Positions 44,887 to 54,148 are shown, numbered from the stretch's first letter. The stretch is 64,000 nt of DNA from Granulicella mallensis MP5ACTX8 (GCF_000178955.2 NC_016631.1:1612001-1676000), one strand, 5' to 3'. Notes: generated by a model not told the origin, from the letters alone. Numbers and translations are program-made.

Positions 44887-45363
44887 CTAACTATCGAAGT
44901 CCGTGTCGTGCCTGATGCGGTCGCGCATGGTGTCGGTCGTAGTATTGGGCATCGATGCAGGGATGGCTGGCTGCAGTTGAGCGTGGCGGCGATGCCACAT
45001 TCGGATGAGCAGGACGACGCCCAGTGTTGCCAGCACGAAGATGACGCAGGGAACGATCCAGGCCACGTCGTCGAAGCCCCCACGAATGGGTTCGGCGAGC
45101 ACGATCGGGCCGTACTTCCCGATGAACCAGTTAAGGACTCCCGCTTCTGGCAGGCCGGTGGCGATCTGGGCGTGCAGCTCGTCGATCATCGGGCCGGAGA
45201 CAGGGCAGCCGACGTGGTTGCACTCCAGCAAAATCTGTCCGCAGCTGCACTGGCACATGAGCTTGTGACCGATCTTGTCGAAACTGGCATTGGGCTTGCC
45301 TGCGCCGAGCATGGTGACAGAGAGGATGCAGACGAGTGCAATCTGGAGGAATCGTTTAGACAT
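44887..45363 (-). CDS. ccmH: Cytochrome c maturation protein CcmH
   Basis: Periplasmic, membrane-anchored thiol reductant of apocytochrome c. ATG at 45363 has a good GGAGG site. 158 residues: signal, then KLMCQCSCGQILLECNHVGC with the redox Cys cluster (37, 39, 41), a helical region, and a C-terminal membrane segment (VPCVIFVLATLGVVLLI). It overlaps ccmF by 8 bp. Confidence 0.88.
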   Translation of the reverse strand: MSKRFLQIALVCILSVTMLGAGKPNASFDKIGHKLMCQCSCGQILLECNHVGCPVSGPMIDELHAQIATGLPEAGVLNWFIGKYGPIVLAEPIRGGFDDVAWIVPCVIFVLATLGVVLLIRMWHRRHAQLQPAIPASMPNTTTDTMRDRIRHDTDFDS

Positions 45364-47464
45364 GGGGGCCTCCTTCGGCGGCGAAGGCAGGGGGTGCTTT
45401 GAGTGGCGAGTTATGAGGTTCGAGAGGCGAGTTGACTGTAACTTCAACGCGGCGGGTGCCGGGTTTCAGGGGAGGAACCAGTGCGATGAAGGTGCCGAAG
45501 ATGATCACGCCAACGCCGATCCAGATCCAGTTCACCAGCGGGTTCAGGAAGACCTTGATGATGGGGCGGTCGGTTTCGGGGTTGCGGCCCATGAAGACCA
45601 CGTAGAGGTCGCGGGCCAGCGTGGAATGGATCGCGACGATGGTCGAGGTCTGCTGGCTGGCGGTATAGAAGCGGCGCTCAGGCGTGAGCTGCGTGATCTT
45701 CTTATTGCCGTGGTAGACGTCGAGCAGGGCGAAGTCGGTGTCGTAGTTGGCGTTGGAGTCCTGCGAGTAGCTCTGGCAGACGATCTTGTAGCCATTGAGC
45801 TGGATGGAATCGCCGAAGCCCATCTCGAGTTCTTTGCTCTGGTTGAAGGCGGAGCCCGCAAGGCCGATGAACATGACCACCACGCCGAAGTGGATCAGGT
45901 AGCCACCGTAACGGCGTGTGTTGCGGCGGACGAGCGTGATGGCGGATGTCGCAAGATTCTGGCTGGTCTGGGTGCGGATGACGCCCGCGCCGCGCAGGAA
46001 CTCGGAGAAGATGGCGGTGATGACACCCGCGCCCAGGGCGAAGCAGACCAGGGCGTAGATGCCGGCGGTAGCGTCGTCATCCTTCCAGGGGCGAACGCCG
46101 CAGGCCATCAGCACGATGGCTGTGGCGAGGACGGCGATGCAGGGCAGGATGAAGTTGCGGCGGATGGACCGCAGCGACGTGGACCGCCACGACAGCAGGG
46201 GACCAATGCCGGTAAGGAAGATCAGCGCCAGGCCGACGGGAACGGCGACGCGGTTGAAGAACGGCGGTCCCATGGTGACCTTGGAGCCCTGTACGAACTC
46301 GCTCAGAACGGGGAACAACGTGCCCCAGAGGACGGTGAAGCAGGCGGCGAGCAGGATCAGGTTGTTGAACAGGAAGCTGGATTCGCGGGAGACCAGCGAT
46401 TCGAGCTTGTTCTCGGCCTGAAGGTGGTTGCGCTGATAGAGGAACGTAAACAGGCACACGATGAAGACCACGATCATGAAGGTCGTGAACCAGGAGCCGA
46501 TGGAACTCTGGGCGAACGCGTGCACGGAGCTGACGATTCCGGAGCGTGTGAGCAGCGTTCCGAGGATGGTAAGCAGGAAGGTCGTGAAGATGAGCCAGAC
46601 GTTCCAGACCTTCATCATGCCGCGCTTTTCCTGCATCATGACGGAGTGCAGGAAGGCGGTGCCGGTGAGCCAGGGAAGGAAGCTGGCGTTTTCGACGGGG
46701 TCCCAGCCCCAGTAGCCGCCCCAGCCGAGCACGGCGTAGGCCCAGTGCATGCCGAGGCAGATGCCGCAGGTGAGGAAGAGCCAGGTGACCATCGTCCAGC
46801 GGCGGGTGATGTGGATCCACTTTTCGCCGGGGTAGCGCATCATCAGCGCGCCCAGGGCGAAGGCGAAGGGTACGGAGAAGCCGACGTAGCCGAGGTAGAG
46901 CATCGGTGGGTGGATGACCATCTCGGGGTACTGGAGGAGGGGATTGAGACCGAAGCCGTCGGCGGGGGCTACGCCACCGGGCACGATGGCGAACGGCGGA
47001 GCGGCGAAGACCAGCAGCAGGAGAAAGAAGACCTGAACGGCGGCGAGGATGGTCGAGGCATAGGCGCTGAGCGTGATGTCGACCTTGTGGCGCAGGCGCA
47101 GGACGAAGCCGTAGGCGGCGAGCAGCCAGGCCCAGAGCAGCAGGGAGCCTTCCTGTCCGGACCAGAGCGCGGAGAATTTATAGGCGGAGGCCAGCGCGCG
47201 GTTGGTGTGGTGCAGGATGTAATCGACGGAGTAGTCGTTGGTGAAGGCCGCCCAGATGAGCGCGAAGGCCGCACAGGAGACGGCGATGAAGCTGGCGATG
47301 CCGGCCCGGCGCGAGGTTTCGCGCAGGTTCTCGGGGGAGACGGCAAGCTGCCGCCCGGTAGAGATGGCACAGAGCGAAAACGCTCCTGACAGGAGCGTAT
47401 AGGTGCAGAGCACCAGGGCCAGGAGCAGTGAAAAGCTGCCAAAGGACGGCATAGGATGAGGCAT
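45356..47464 (-). CDS. ccmF: Cytochrome c-type biogenesis protein CcmF
   Basis: Heme lyase of cytochrome c maturation system I. 702 residues with about 14 membrane helices. The heme-handling motif WGGYWGWDPVENASF (about residue 245) is intact, as are HPPMLYLGYVGF and a C-terminal periplasmic domain. ATG at 47464 is used; ATG at 47452 (MPSFGSF) is equally plausible. Only ccmF and ccmH are here; ccmA-E and ccmG are not in the window. Confidence 0.93.
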   Translation of the reverse strand: MPHPMPSFGSFSLLLALVLCTYTLLSGAFSLCAISTGRQLAVSPENLRETSRRAGIASFIAVSCAAFALIWAAFTNDYSVDYILHHTNRALASAYKFSALWSGQEGSLLLWAWLLAAYGFVLRLRHKVDITLSAYASTILAAVQVFFLLLLVFAAPPFAIVPGGVAPADGFGLNPLLQYPEMVIHPPMLYLGYVGFSVPFAFALGALMMRYPGEKWIHITRRWTMVTWLFLTCGICLGMHWAYAVLGWGGYWGWDPVENASFLPWLTGTAFLHSVMMQEKRGMMKVWNVWLIFTTFLLTILGTLLTRSGIVSSVHAFAQSSIGSWFTTFMIVVFIVCLFTFLYQRNHLQAENKLESLVSRESSFLFNNLILLAACFTVLWGTLFPVLSEFVQGSKVTMGPPFFNRVAVPVGLALIFLTGIGPLLSWRSTSLRSIRRNFILPCIAVLATAIVLMACGVRPWKDDDATAGIYALVCFALGAGVITAIFSEFLRGAGVIRTQTSQNLATSAITLVRRNTRRYGGYLIHFGVVVMFIGLAGSAFNQSKELEMGFGDSIQLNGYKIVCQSYSQDSNANYDTDFALLDVYHGNKKITQLTPERRFYTASQQTSTIVAIHSTLARDLYVVFMGRNPETDRPIIKVFLNPLVNWIWIGVGVIIFGTFIALVPPLKPGTRRVEVTVNSPLEPHNSPLKAPPAFAAEGGPHV

Positions 47465-47539
47465 TCGCGAGGGTATCCTTCGCTCACTATTCTCTCAAAC
47501 TTCAGGCGGAGAAGGCGGAGAGAAGCGAAGTCCCGTGCG

Positions 47540-47911
47540 CTATTCGGTGTTTGTGACCAGCCGATGGACGCTGGCGAGCAGATTATCGGGCAGCAGGGGC
47601 TTGAGGCGGAAGTGGATTCCGAGGCCAGCGTACTCCTCTTCGGCCTCCACCATGCCGCTGATGACCAGGACCGGAATCTTCGGCTGGAACTCGCGCAGTT
47701 TGCGGACAAACTCGTTGCCGTTCATGCAGGGCATGATGTGGTCGGTGAGGATGAGGTCGATCGGGGAGGGGAACTCTTCGCTGCGGAACTGCTCGAGGGC
47801 GCGTTCGGGGTTGAGAACAGCAATGACAAAATAACCGGCTCGTTTGAGGATCGTCTGTCGTGTCGCTGCCTGAACGGCGTTATCGTCGATGAGCAAAATG
47901 GTTGCGGGCAT
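47540..47911 (-). CDS. Single-domain response regulator (receiver)
   Basis: 123-residue CheY-like receiver: acidic pair in LLIDDNA, phosphoacceptor Asp in LILTDHIMP, conserved Ser in VISG, Lys in FRLKPLL. No output domain. ATG at 47911 gives a protein starting at the receiver; the open frame continues upstream without receiver sequence. No kinase is adjacent in the operon, so its partner is unknown. Confidence 0.9.
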   Translation of the reverse strand: MPATILLIDDNAVQAATRQTILKRAGYFVIAVLNPERALEQFRSEEFPSPIDLILTDHIMPCMNGNEFVRKLREFQPKIPVLVISGMVEAEEEYAGLGIHFRLKPLLPDNLLASVHRLVTNTE

Positions 47912-48229
47912 GCATTCCTTAGTCCAGGTTTTGTGTGTACCGAGCATCTTCGATACCTGCGGGCCGGCTGCCAGCGGAATCCGCGGCTTGTTGAAGTGGA
48001 TGCAGAATTCAGAATAAAGGCTGTCTGAGATTTTTCGTATAAGCAAAAGATGAAATGTTGGGGAAGGGGGATGGGGTCTTTAGAGGGGATCAAACGAGCC
48101 AGATGGAGGCGGCTACAAGTTTGGAAGCTACGTACCGGGCGGTCGCAGCGATGGGGCGCATGATCTTCGGCGCCAGGTCGTGATCTGACCGGCGCCGAAG
48201 ATCATCCTCAGCGCATGTAAAAGGCGGAA
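47912..48229. other. Intergenic region with a 15-bp hairpin
   Basis: No gene seen. At 48160-48205 a 15-bp perfect stem (ATGATCTTCGGCGCC and its inverse complement) encloses an inner GGTC/GACC stem. It lies 24 bp after the cupin stop in transcription direction and probably ends that transcript. Confidence 0.6.
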
Positions 48230-48712
48230 TTAACCGAGAATCGGAGGTCCCAGATGGGTGACACGGAACCGTGCAGCCAGGGCCGGAAGGTCGATCTCGC
48301 CGCCCTGGGCGATGATGACCAGGGCCTCTTCGCAGCCACCCGGCGTGGCCGTAAAGAGCAGCCGGACCGGTTTATCGCTGGGATTACCCCAGGCGTGCGG
48401 GATGCCGCGCTTCATCTCTACGGTCTGACCTGCCGTAGCCTCGATCGTCTGCTCGCCCAGAACGACCCGGGCTGAGCCTTCCAGGACGAGAAGGTACTCG
48501 TCTTCCTTCTCATGAACGTGGAGCGGGGTGCTGTCGCCGGGATCGGCAACGATCTCCACGATGGAGTAAGCGCCATCGGTAGCGGCTGCAGGTACTCGGA
48601 CGCAGAAACGCTCTCCCGGTCTTGCCGTCAACCATTTTGCTTCGTCGATGTTGACTGCATTCTCTTGATTCGTCAAAGTAAACCTGCCTGTTTGTGAGAT
48701 GGGACCCAGCAC
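48230..48712 (-). CDS. Cupin-domain protein
   Basis: Small cytosolic beta-barrel protein of about 160 residues. Cupin motif 1 is DSTPLHVHEKEDEYLLVLEG (about residues 59-78) with the two His and Glu ligands; motif 2 is MKRGIPHAWGNPSD. Enzymatic role unknown. The start is uncertain: the GTG at 48712 is used; a TTG nearer the conserved part is possible and no ATG precedes it. Confidence 0.82.
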   Translation of the reverse strand: MLGPISQTGRFTLTNQENAVNIDEAKWLTARPGERFCVRVPAAATDGAYSIVEIVADPGDSTPLHVHEKEDEYLLVLEGSARVVLGEQTIEATAGQTVEMKRGIPHAWGNPSDKPVRLLFTATPGGCEEALVIIAQGGEIDLPALAARFRVTHLGPPILG

Positions 48713-48845
48713 AAAAGTGCCTAATCTTTAGGCAAGGCTAGCAAGCTGTGTCAGTGAAAGTTGTCTTTTATCTGTCATTTAAGGGGTTGGGGTTCTCCAC
48801 AGGGATGGGTGACGGCGTGGGACGACACAGCATAGAGACCCGGTA

Positions 48846-49180
48846 CAAGGTTGAGCCCCGAAGGGGCGGAGCTATCAAAGCCCAGGGTGAAACCCTGAGT
48901 TACAGGGGTAGGAGGCGGTTAGACCCTGAAAGGGCGATCTATCCCGAGTGGCCGCGATAGGTCGCCCCTTCAGGGCTCTATCTTTTCCTCGCACTCTAAC
49001 CCAGGGTTTCACCCTGGGCTGTGATGGGACGCCCCTTTGGGGCTTGGTTTGGTGCAAGTACGTAATCCAACCGGTAACCAAATAGGTTTGTGGCGCGCTG
49101 TAGCGCGTTCCCTCAGCGGCTAAAGCCGCGTGCCGGAATGAGCTTTTATGGCACGGGTGAACCCGTGCCATAAACGAAAC
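48846..49180. repeat. Large family 2 repeat palindrome plus family 4 hairpins
   Basis: Left arm AGCCCCGAAGGGGCGGAGCT...CCCAGGGTGAAACCCTGAG and right arm ACCCAGGGTTTCACCCTGGG...GACGCCCCTTTGGGGC are inverse complements flanking a central pair (CCCTGAAAGGGCGATCTATC / GATAGGTCGCCCCTTCAGGG). The whole 190-bp unit could fold as one branched hairpin. Further right are AGCGCGTT, CAGCGGCTAAAGCCGC and a TATGGCACGGG/CCCGTGCCATA hairpin (about 49148-49173). It fills most of the 634-bp gap 48713-49346; no gene is seen. Confidence 0.8.
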
Positions 49181-49346
49181 GTGGGCCGTCCCCTAACGAA
49201 ATGTGACTTGTTTCACGTGGCTGTTCTGCAATGAAGGTGGCTTGTTCGGGGCCTGCGGTAATTAGCATTGGCACTCCATCATCAGTTAGCAGAGGATATA
49301 ACCACAGGAACCCCAGCGTAATTCTTCCACACGAATTATTTCCAAA

Positions 49347-51839
49347 ATGCTTGATAATGCAGCTATGAAGCGCCGCGTTATCAAGCAATATGAGTTCATA
49401 CGCAAGATCGGCGCGGGCGGTAGCGGCGTTGTGTTCCTGGCCAACGACACGCTGCTGCAACGCCCGGTGGTCTTGAAGCTGCTCAAGCGCGGTTCGCAGA
49501 CGCCTGAGCAGATGCGTACGATCCAGATGCGCGAGGCGCGGCTGGCCTCGGCGATCGATCATCCGAACGTCTGCGCGATCTATGAGGTCGGCGAGGCGGA
49601 TGACGAAGCCTACATCGTCATGCAATACATTCCGGGCAAGTCGCTGGACAAGGTGATTGAAGAGGGGCCGGCCAGCGCGCAGCTCGTGCTTTCAAGCGGC
49701 ATGCAGATCTCCGACGGTCTGGCCGCGGCGCACAATCTCGGAATCTTTCACCGTGACCTGAAGCCGGCCAACGTCATGCTGACCGATGGCGGTCTGATTA
49801 AGATCCTCGACTTCGGGCTGGCCCGGCAGTTGAAGCGTGAGAACGTGGACTTCGACCCTGCCGGTCCGGCGCAGATGCAATCGGCCGCTTTGGCCGGACA
49901 GACCTATACGGCGCGCGGCGGAACGATCGCGTACATGGCCCCGGAGCAGTTTGTGACCGGGCAGAGCAGCATCCAGAGTGACATCTTCGCGCTGGGGTTG
50001 ATTCTCTACGAGATGGTCAGCGGACGGCATCCGTTTCACCGGCCCGATGGGCAGGAGTTGCAGAGCATTCGCGCGATCCAGTTCGCGGAGCCGCCGCCGC
50101 TGCGCGAGATCGTTCCGGACCTCTCGGTGGAGCTGGAGAGCGTGATTCTGCGCTGCCTCGCGAAACAGCCGTCGGAGCGCTATGCTTCGGCTGCCGAGGT
50201 GCGCGAGAGTCTGAAGACGATCGTGAAGACGCTGCAGCTCGACTCGGTTGTCATGCCGGGCGAGGGCGCGATCAACATGCCGGCGCAGCAGCGTCTCGAC
50301 ATGGAGACGCCCGAGGAAGAGAAGCGTACGACGGGCATTCTCTCGATGCTGGCGGAGCGCTTTCGCGAGAGCGTCACCAGCACGACGAACAAGGGAACGA
50401 GCATTGTTGTTCTGCCGTTCGTGAATCTTGGCACGACGGCTGCGACGCCGTTCTACGGCTACGCGCTGGCCGATGCGCTGGCGGCGCGTCTGGCCAAGGT
50501 TCCGGCGCTGGTAGTGCGGCCTTCGAGCGCCTTGATGAATGTACCGACGCAGCAGCTGGACCCGCTCAGCGTGGGGCGCAAGCTGATGGTGAACTACGTT
50601 CTGGCAGGCAGCTTTCTGCGCTCGGAGAGCGGTTTCGATTTGAACTGGCAGCTGCTGGACGTTGAGGGGCAGAGCGTTCGGACGGGCGGCGCGATCAGCG
50701 TGCAGAGCTTCGATCTGATCTCGGTGCAGACGGAGATCTGCGACGAGGTCTTTGGCGAGCTGCATGGATTTGGAGATCTGCAAGGAGGCATGGGCGAGCC
50801 GCAGCGCAGGGATGCGCTGGGAGGCAACGTCTCGGAGGAGTACCTGCAGGCACGCGCGCTGTTGTCCTCGTTCATGTCGAGGACCGGAAACCGCGAGGAA
50901 CTGGATCGGGCACGGGAGCTGTTTGCCCGCGTCGTCGTGCAGGATGCGGCTTATGCGCCGGGGTGGTCAGGTCTGGGGATTACGCACCTGCAGTATGCGC
51001 GGCATGGCCTGGGCGGACAGATGCATGTACTGGAGGCACGGCGTGCCTTCGACCGTGCGTTGGAGCTGGATTCGGGATCGGTTGAGGCAAATCTGTATCG
51101 CGTTTACATGCTGCTCTCGCGCGGTGAAAAAGAGAGCGCCCGGCACGGCATCGAGCATCTGTTGCAGCAGGCTGACAACGACTGGAACGTCCATCTTGTT
51201 GCGGGCATGACGCTGCGCATCGACGGCATGTATGAAGAGGCGTTGGACCAGTTCAATACCTCTCTGCGGCTGAACCCGTCGAATGCGGCGATGATCTACA
51301 ACCATCGCGCCAGGGTTTATCAGTACCAGAACCAGTTGGAGCTGGCGGCGGATGAGATCGAGAAGGGGCTCACGCTGGAACCGAGGCAGCCGTTGCTGCG
51401 GATCTCGCTGGGATATCAGCAGATGCGTGAAGGACAGTTGTCGCGAGCGGTGGATACGCTGGAGGGTGTCATTCGCGATGATGCGACGCTGCGCATCGTG
51501 TTTCCGACGATTGCGATGTGCTACGTGCAGCTCGGTGACCGGCATAAGGCGGCGGAGTTCATTTTGGAAGAGACGCTGGCTGCGGCTGAGGCCGACAGTG
51601 AGATGGCTTACAGGCTGGCGACTTATTTCGCGGTGGAAGGGGATGAGTCCGAAGCCCTGCACTGGCTGCGTCGCGCGATCTACCTGGGGAATGAGAACTA
51701 TCCGTGGTTCAGCAAGAATCCGGCATGGCGCGGGATGAGCGATCATGGGGATTTTCAGCGCGCGCTGGAGGATTTGAAGAAAAGTTATCGGAGAAATCAG
51801 AAGAACTGGAAGCGGTTGTTGTCGCAGGTGATGCGGTAG
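49347..51839 (+). CDS. Serine/threonine protein kinase with TolB-like and TPR domains
   Basis: 830-residue soluble Hanks-type kinase. Kinase domain at residues about 15-290: glycine loop GAGGSGVVF (22-30), ATP Lys44, catalytic HRDLKPANV (about 136), DFGLA (about 155), GGTIAYMAPEQ. Then a TolB/FlgO-like segment (SIVVLPFVNLGTTAATPFYG, about 350-470) and a C-terminal TPR array (about 500-800), with motifs such as YEEALDQFNTSLRLNPSNAA. No membrane helix is visible, which differs from many PknB-type kinases. Start ATG 49347 or 49365, neither with a clear Shine-Dalgarno. Confidence 0.9.
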   Translation: MLDNAAMKRRVIKQYEFIRKIGAGGSGVVFLANDTLLQRPVVLKLLKRGSQTPEQMRTIQMREARLASAIDHPNVCAIYEVGEADDEAYIVMQYIPGKSLDKVIEEGPASAQLVLSSGMQISDGLAAAHNLGIFHRDLKPANVMLTDGGLIKILDFGLARQLKRENVDFDPAGPAQMQSAALAGQTYTARGGTIAYMAPEQFVTGQSSIQSDIFALGLILYEMVSGRHPFHRPDGQELQSIRAIQFAEPPPLREIVPDLSVELESVILRCLAKQPSERYASAAEVRESLKTIVKTLQLDSVVMPGEGAINMPAQQRLDMETPEEEKRTTGILSMLAERFRESVTSTTNKGTSIVVLPFVNLGTTAATPFYGYALADALAARLAKVPALVVRPSSALMNVPTQQLDPLSVGRKLMVNYVLAGSFLRSESGFDLNWQLLDVEGQSVRTGGAISVQSFDLISVQTEICDEVFGELHGFGDLQGGMGEPQRRDALGGNVSEEYLQARALLSSFMSRTGNREELDRARELFARVVVQDAAYAPGWSGLGITHLQYARHGLGGQMHVLEARRAFDRALELDSGSVEANLYRVYMLLSRGEKESARHGIEHLLQQADNDWNVHLVAGMTLRIDGMYEEALDQFNTSLRLNPSNAAMIYNHRARVYQYQNQLELAADEIEKGLTLEPRQPLLRISLGYQQMREGQLSRAVDTLEGVIRDDATLRIVFPTIAMCYVQLGDRHKAAEFILEETLAAAEADSEMAYRLATYFAVEGDESEALHWLRRAIYLGNENYPWFSKNPAWRGMSDHGDFQRALEDLKKSYRRNQKNWKRLLSQVMR

Positions 51840-51856
51840 GGCTGGGCGGGTATGAG

Positions 51857-51876
51857 CGAAGAGCGGGAGGAAGCAG
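51857..51876. repeat. Family 1 B unit, left fragment (interrupted by IS30 copy 2)
   Basis: GCGAAGAGCGGGAGGAAGCAG, cut after CAG by the IS. It resumes at 53027 with CAGGTTCCTC, so CAG is a 3-bp target duplication. Confidence 0.7.
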
Positions 51877-53026
51877 CTTGGATTCAAGCCCCAAGTGCAA
51901 CATTTGTGAACATACCAGGATTTTGCCAGAACTCAACGAAGTCGAAGGCTCCTTCTGGGAGGAAGAGTTCAGCTGGAGCTCGTTTTCCGAGTGATTTTCG
52001 GATGCGAGCATTCATGAGCATGGCGATATCGTCGAGCTGCTGTTGTGAGAAGTGACCGAGGTCTTGTCCCTTGGGCAGGAACTGTCGGAGCAGGCCGTTG
52101 GTGTTTTCGTTGATGCCGCGCTCCCATGGCGAGTGGGGATGGGCGAAGTAGACCTCGATGCCAGTCTGCTGTTCCAGCCACTTGTGCTGGGCCATCTCTC
52201 GTCCCTGATCGTAGGTCATGGAACGGCGCATCTGGGAGGCGAAGCGGTTGAGGATGCGGGCGAAGCCTTCCGCGCAGGTCTTTGCCGAGCCGTCTTCGAG
52301 CTTGACCAGGGCGAGGAATAGCGTGGTTCGCTCCACCAGCACTCCGACGCGGGACTGGTTGAGTCTGCCCTTGATCAGGTCTCCTTCCCAGTGTCCCGGG
52401 ACCAGGCGAAGCCCCACCTCCTCGGGCCGCTGGTCGATGAGCTTGATGGGGTCGATGAAGTGACGGCGGTTGGGGTCCACAGCGGCCTTGGAGCGCGATC
52501 TGCGGCTCATCCGGCGGCGGCGCAGCATCGTCATCACGCGGGCGCGGAGTTCTCCCCGTGGCATGGCGTAGAGCGCGGTGTAGATGGTCTCGTGCGACAG
52601 ACGCACCGGATCGGGCATACGCCTGAGTGTGAACCCAACCTGCTCCGGACTCAAGCCCCGGCCAAGCTCGGCCACGACAAGGTCCCACACGAGGGTGCCT
52701 GGAACCAGTTTGCGCGCAACCCGCGGCATGCGCTGCAACCTTCGGGCACGTCGATCTGCCGTCACCGCAGAATAGCCTCCGGCGATAAACCGGCGACCGC
52801 CCTTCGGACTAGGCTGCGCAACGTGCCAGCCATTACGACCCATCTCCCGGGTGACCGTGGACCGCGCCCGTTGGAGGCCGGCGGCTATCGCCGCCGGCCT
52901 CCAACCCATCGATAACTGCGTCTGCAGAAGACAGCGCTCCTCCATAGAAAACTGCTTGTACGTTCGACCCATGCAACATCTTCCTCCTTAGAAAAGAAAA
53001 TGTTGCACTTCGAGTTTGAATCCAAG
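51877..53026 (-). mobile_element. IS30-family insertion sequence, copy 2
   Basis: 1,150 bp, same length and nearly the same sequence as copy 1 but in opposite orientation. It has inverted ends beginning CTTGGATTCAA and a 3-bp direct repeat CAG outside. Removal of the element restores an uninterrupted family 1 B unit. Confidence 0.92.
51884..52972 (-). CDS. IS30 family transposase, copy 2
   Basis: 362-residue transposase, same DD(33)E triad (Asp198, Asp255, Glu289) and same N-terminal HTH as copy 1. The nucleotide differences from copy 1 lie in the last 150 bp or so. Intact and likely functional by sequence. Confidence 0.95.
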   Translation of the reverse strand: MGRTYKQFSMEERCLLQTQLSMGWRPAAIAAGLQRARSTVTREMGRNGWHVAQPSPKGGRRFIAGGYSAVTADRRARRLQRMPRVARKLVPGTLVWDLVVAELGRGLSPEQVGFTLRRMPDPVRLSHETIYTALYAMPRGELRARVMTMLRRRRMSRRSRSKAAVDPNRRHFIDPIKLIDQRPEEVGLRLVPGHWEGDLIKGRLNQSRVGVLVERTTLFLALVKLEDGSAKTCAEGFARILNRFASQMRRSMTYDQGREMAQHKWLEQQTGIEVYFAHPHSPWERGINENTNGLLRQFLPKGQDLGHFSQQQLDDIAMLMNARIRKSLGKRAPAELFLPEGAFDFVEFWQNPGMFTNVALGA

Positions 53027-53080
53027 CAGGTTCCTCGGCTGCGCCTCGGAATGACAACTAGAAAGGCAACAGCAACAGCA
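53027..53080. repeat. Family 1 B unit, right fragment
   Basis: CAGGTTCCTCGGCTGCGCCT, CGGAATGACAACTAGAAAGG, CAACAGCAACAGC. It completes the unit interrupted by IS copy 2. Confidence 0.75.
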
Positions 53081-53081
53081 A

Positions 53082-53105
53082 AAACGGCCCCTGATGGGGC
53101 CGTTT
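53082..53105 (-). terminator. Intrinsic terminator of the downstream secreted-protein gene
   Basis: AAACGGCCCC, loop of four, GGGGCCGTTT. Read on the minus strand it is followed by a T-run (GTTTTTGC). It lies 20 bp past the stop at 53125. Confidence 0.8.
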
Positions 53106-53124
53106 GATTTGTTATGAGTTGTAA

Positions 53125-54024
53125 CTAGCGGTTGGCGGGTTCGAGAGGCATGGGCTGCGTGAGGCTGAAGATGATCTCCGTGCCTGCGTGCAGGGTCTCC
53201 TGGTTCTCATGCTTCAGCCACCAGACTGTGCCTACACCCGCGCCGATGCCGGCGCCAACGACCGCGCCTACTCCACCGCCGACTACTGCGCCCGTTACTG
53301 CGGCTGCGCCTGTGGTGAGGCCGAGGGTGGTTAATGTGCCTTTGCTGTGGTCGTTGCCGACGATGGTGCCTTCTCCGGAGACGTGCGAGTTGCGAATGTG
53401 CGCGAGGTCCACGACCTGGGCATCCAGACGATAGGTCACGCCGTCAGGCAGCGTTACGAACTCAGGCTGCAGATGAATGGCCGCGGAACCGCTGATGCGG
53501 CGGCCTTCGTGAAGATTGCTGACGCGGCCGCTGAGGATGGAGCCGGCAGGGATGATGACTCGGCCACGGTGCTCGATGTTCTGGGTGAGCTGGGTGTGGA
53601 AGGCAGCGCCGCGAGCAGTGGTCTGAGTCGAGATTTCGCTGTCGAGGACTGTGCGGAATAGGGTGCCTTCGGGCAGCTCATGGGCATTCGTTGGAACGTC
53701 GATGACGACGCCGCTGTTGATGTCATCGGTTACGGTCAAAGGTGCTTCGCGGCGAACGATCTGCGCGGTTTCTACAGAGCGTTGATCTGAATTGGAGGTG
53801 GGAGGGACATACGAACGATCATGCAGGACCGGAGCGGGTGCGGACGCATTGTCGACAGGGATGCCTGCGGAGGGCTTTTGATAGTGCTGGGGCGGAGCCT
53901 GGGTGGTCGCCGAGATGGAGTCGTTGAGATCTTCGGGGTGCGAAACTCCCGAGCTCTGAGCAAACAGAGGCGCTGCGAGCAGGAGGGAGGCAGCAGCGGT
54001 GAGACTGGGAATCGTGAGCTTCAT
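53125..54024 (-). CDS. Secreted protein with beta domain and glycine-zipper segment
   Basis: Unrecognised 299-residue protein. Signal peptide MKLTIPSLTAAASLLLAAPLFA, then a Pro/Gln/Ser-rich stretch, a beta-rich middle (LPEGTLFRTVLDSEISTQTT; RGRVIIPAGSILSGRVSNLH) that resembles the C-terminal domain of TrbI/VirB10-like proteins, and a Gly-rich hydrophobic segment (residues about 235-270, GGGVGAVVGAGIGAGVG) like a glycine zipper. Envelope location is likely; no type IV secretion genes are near. It carries its own terminator. Confidence 0.7.
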   Translation of the reverse strand: MKLTIPSLTAAASLLLAAPLFAQSSGVSHPEDLNDSISATTQAPPQHYQKPSAGIPVDNASAPAPVLHDRSYVPPTSNSDQRSVETAQIVRREAPLTVTDDINSGVVIDVPTNAHELPEGTLFRTVLDSEISTQTTARGAAFHTQLTQNIEHRGRVIIPAGSILSGRVSNLHEGRRISGSAAIHLQPEFVTLPDGVTYRLDAQVVDLAHIRNSHVSGEGTIVGNDHSKGTLTTLGLTTGAAAVTGAVVGGGVGAVVGAGIGAGVGTVWWLKHENQETLHAGTEIIFSLTQPMPLEPANR

Positions 54025-54148
54025 AGGGCCGGTCCTCGCGTAAGGCGCAAAGGCGCTTGTTTAGAGGATAAAGCGGTAGGAGTGGCTTTGGTGGGAATCG
54101 TGCTGCGAAGGCATCCGGCGGGTTAACACGGGGTGTTTGTTGTTGTTT

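Noticed and set aside
45275..47389. 704-codon plus-strand ORF opposite ccmF
   Set aside because: Same shadow pattern; ccmF motifs on the minus strand are decisive.
48846..49180. CRISPR array
   Set aside because: Repeats are inverted and nested, with no regular unit-spacer pattern, and no cas genes are present.
38597..53026. Composite transposon bounded by the two IS30 copies
   Set aside because: The 12-kb interior holds housekeeping genes (recR, dnaX, ccmF) with host-like composition and the two IS occupy independent repeat units, so a mobile cargo is unlikely.
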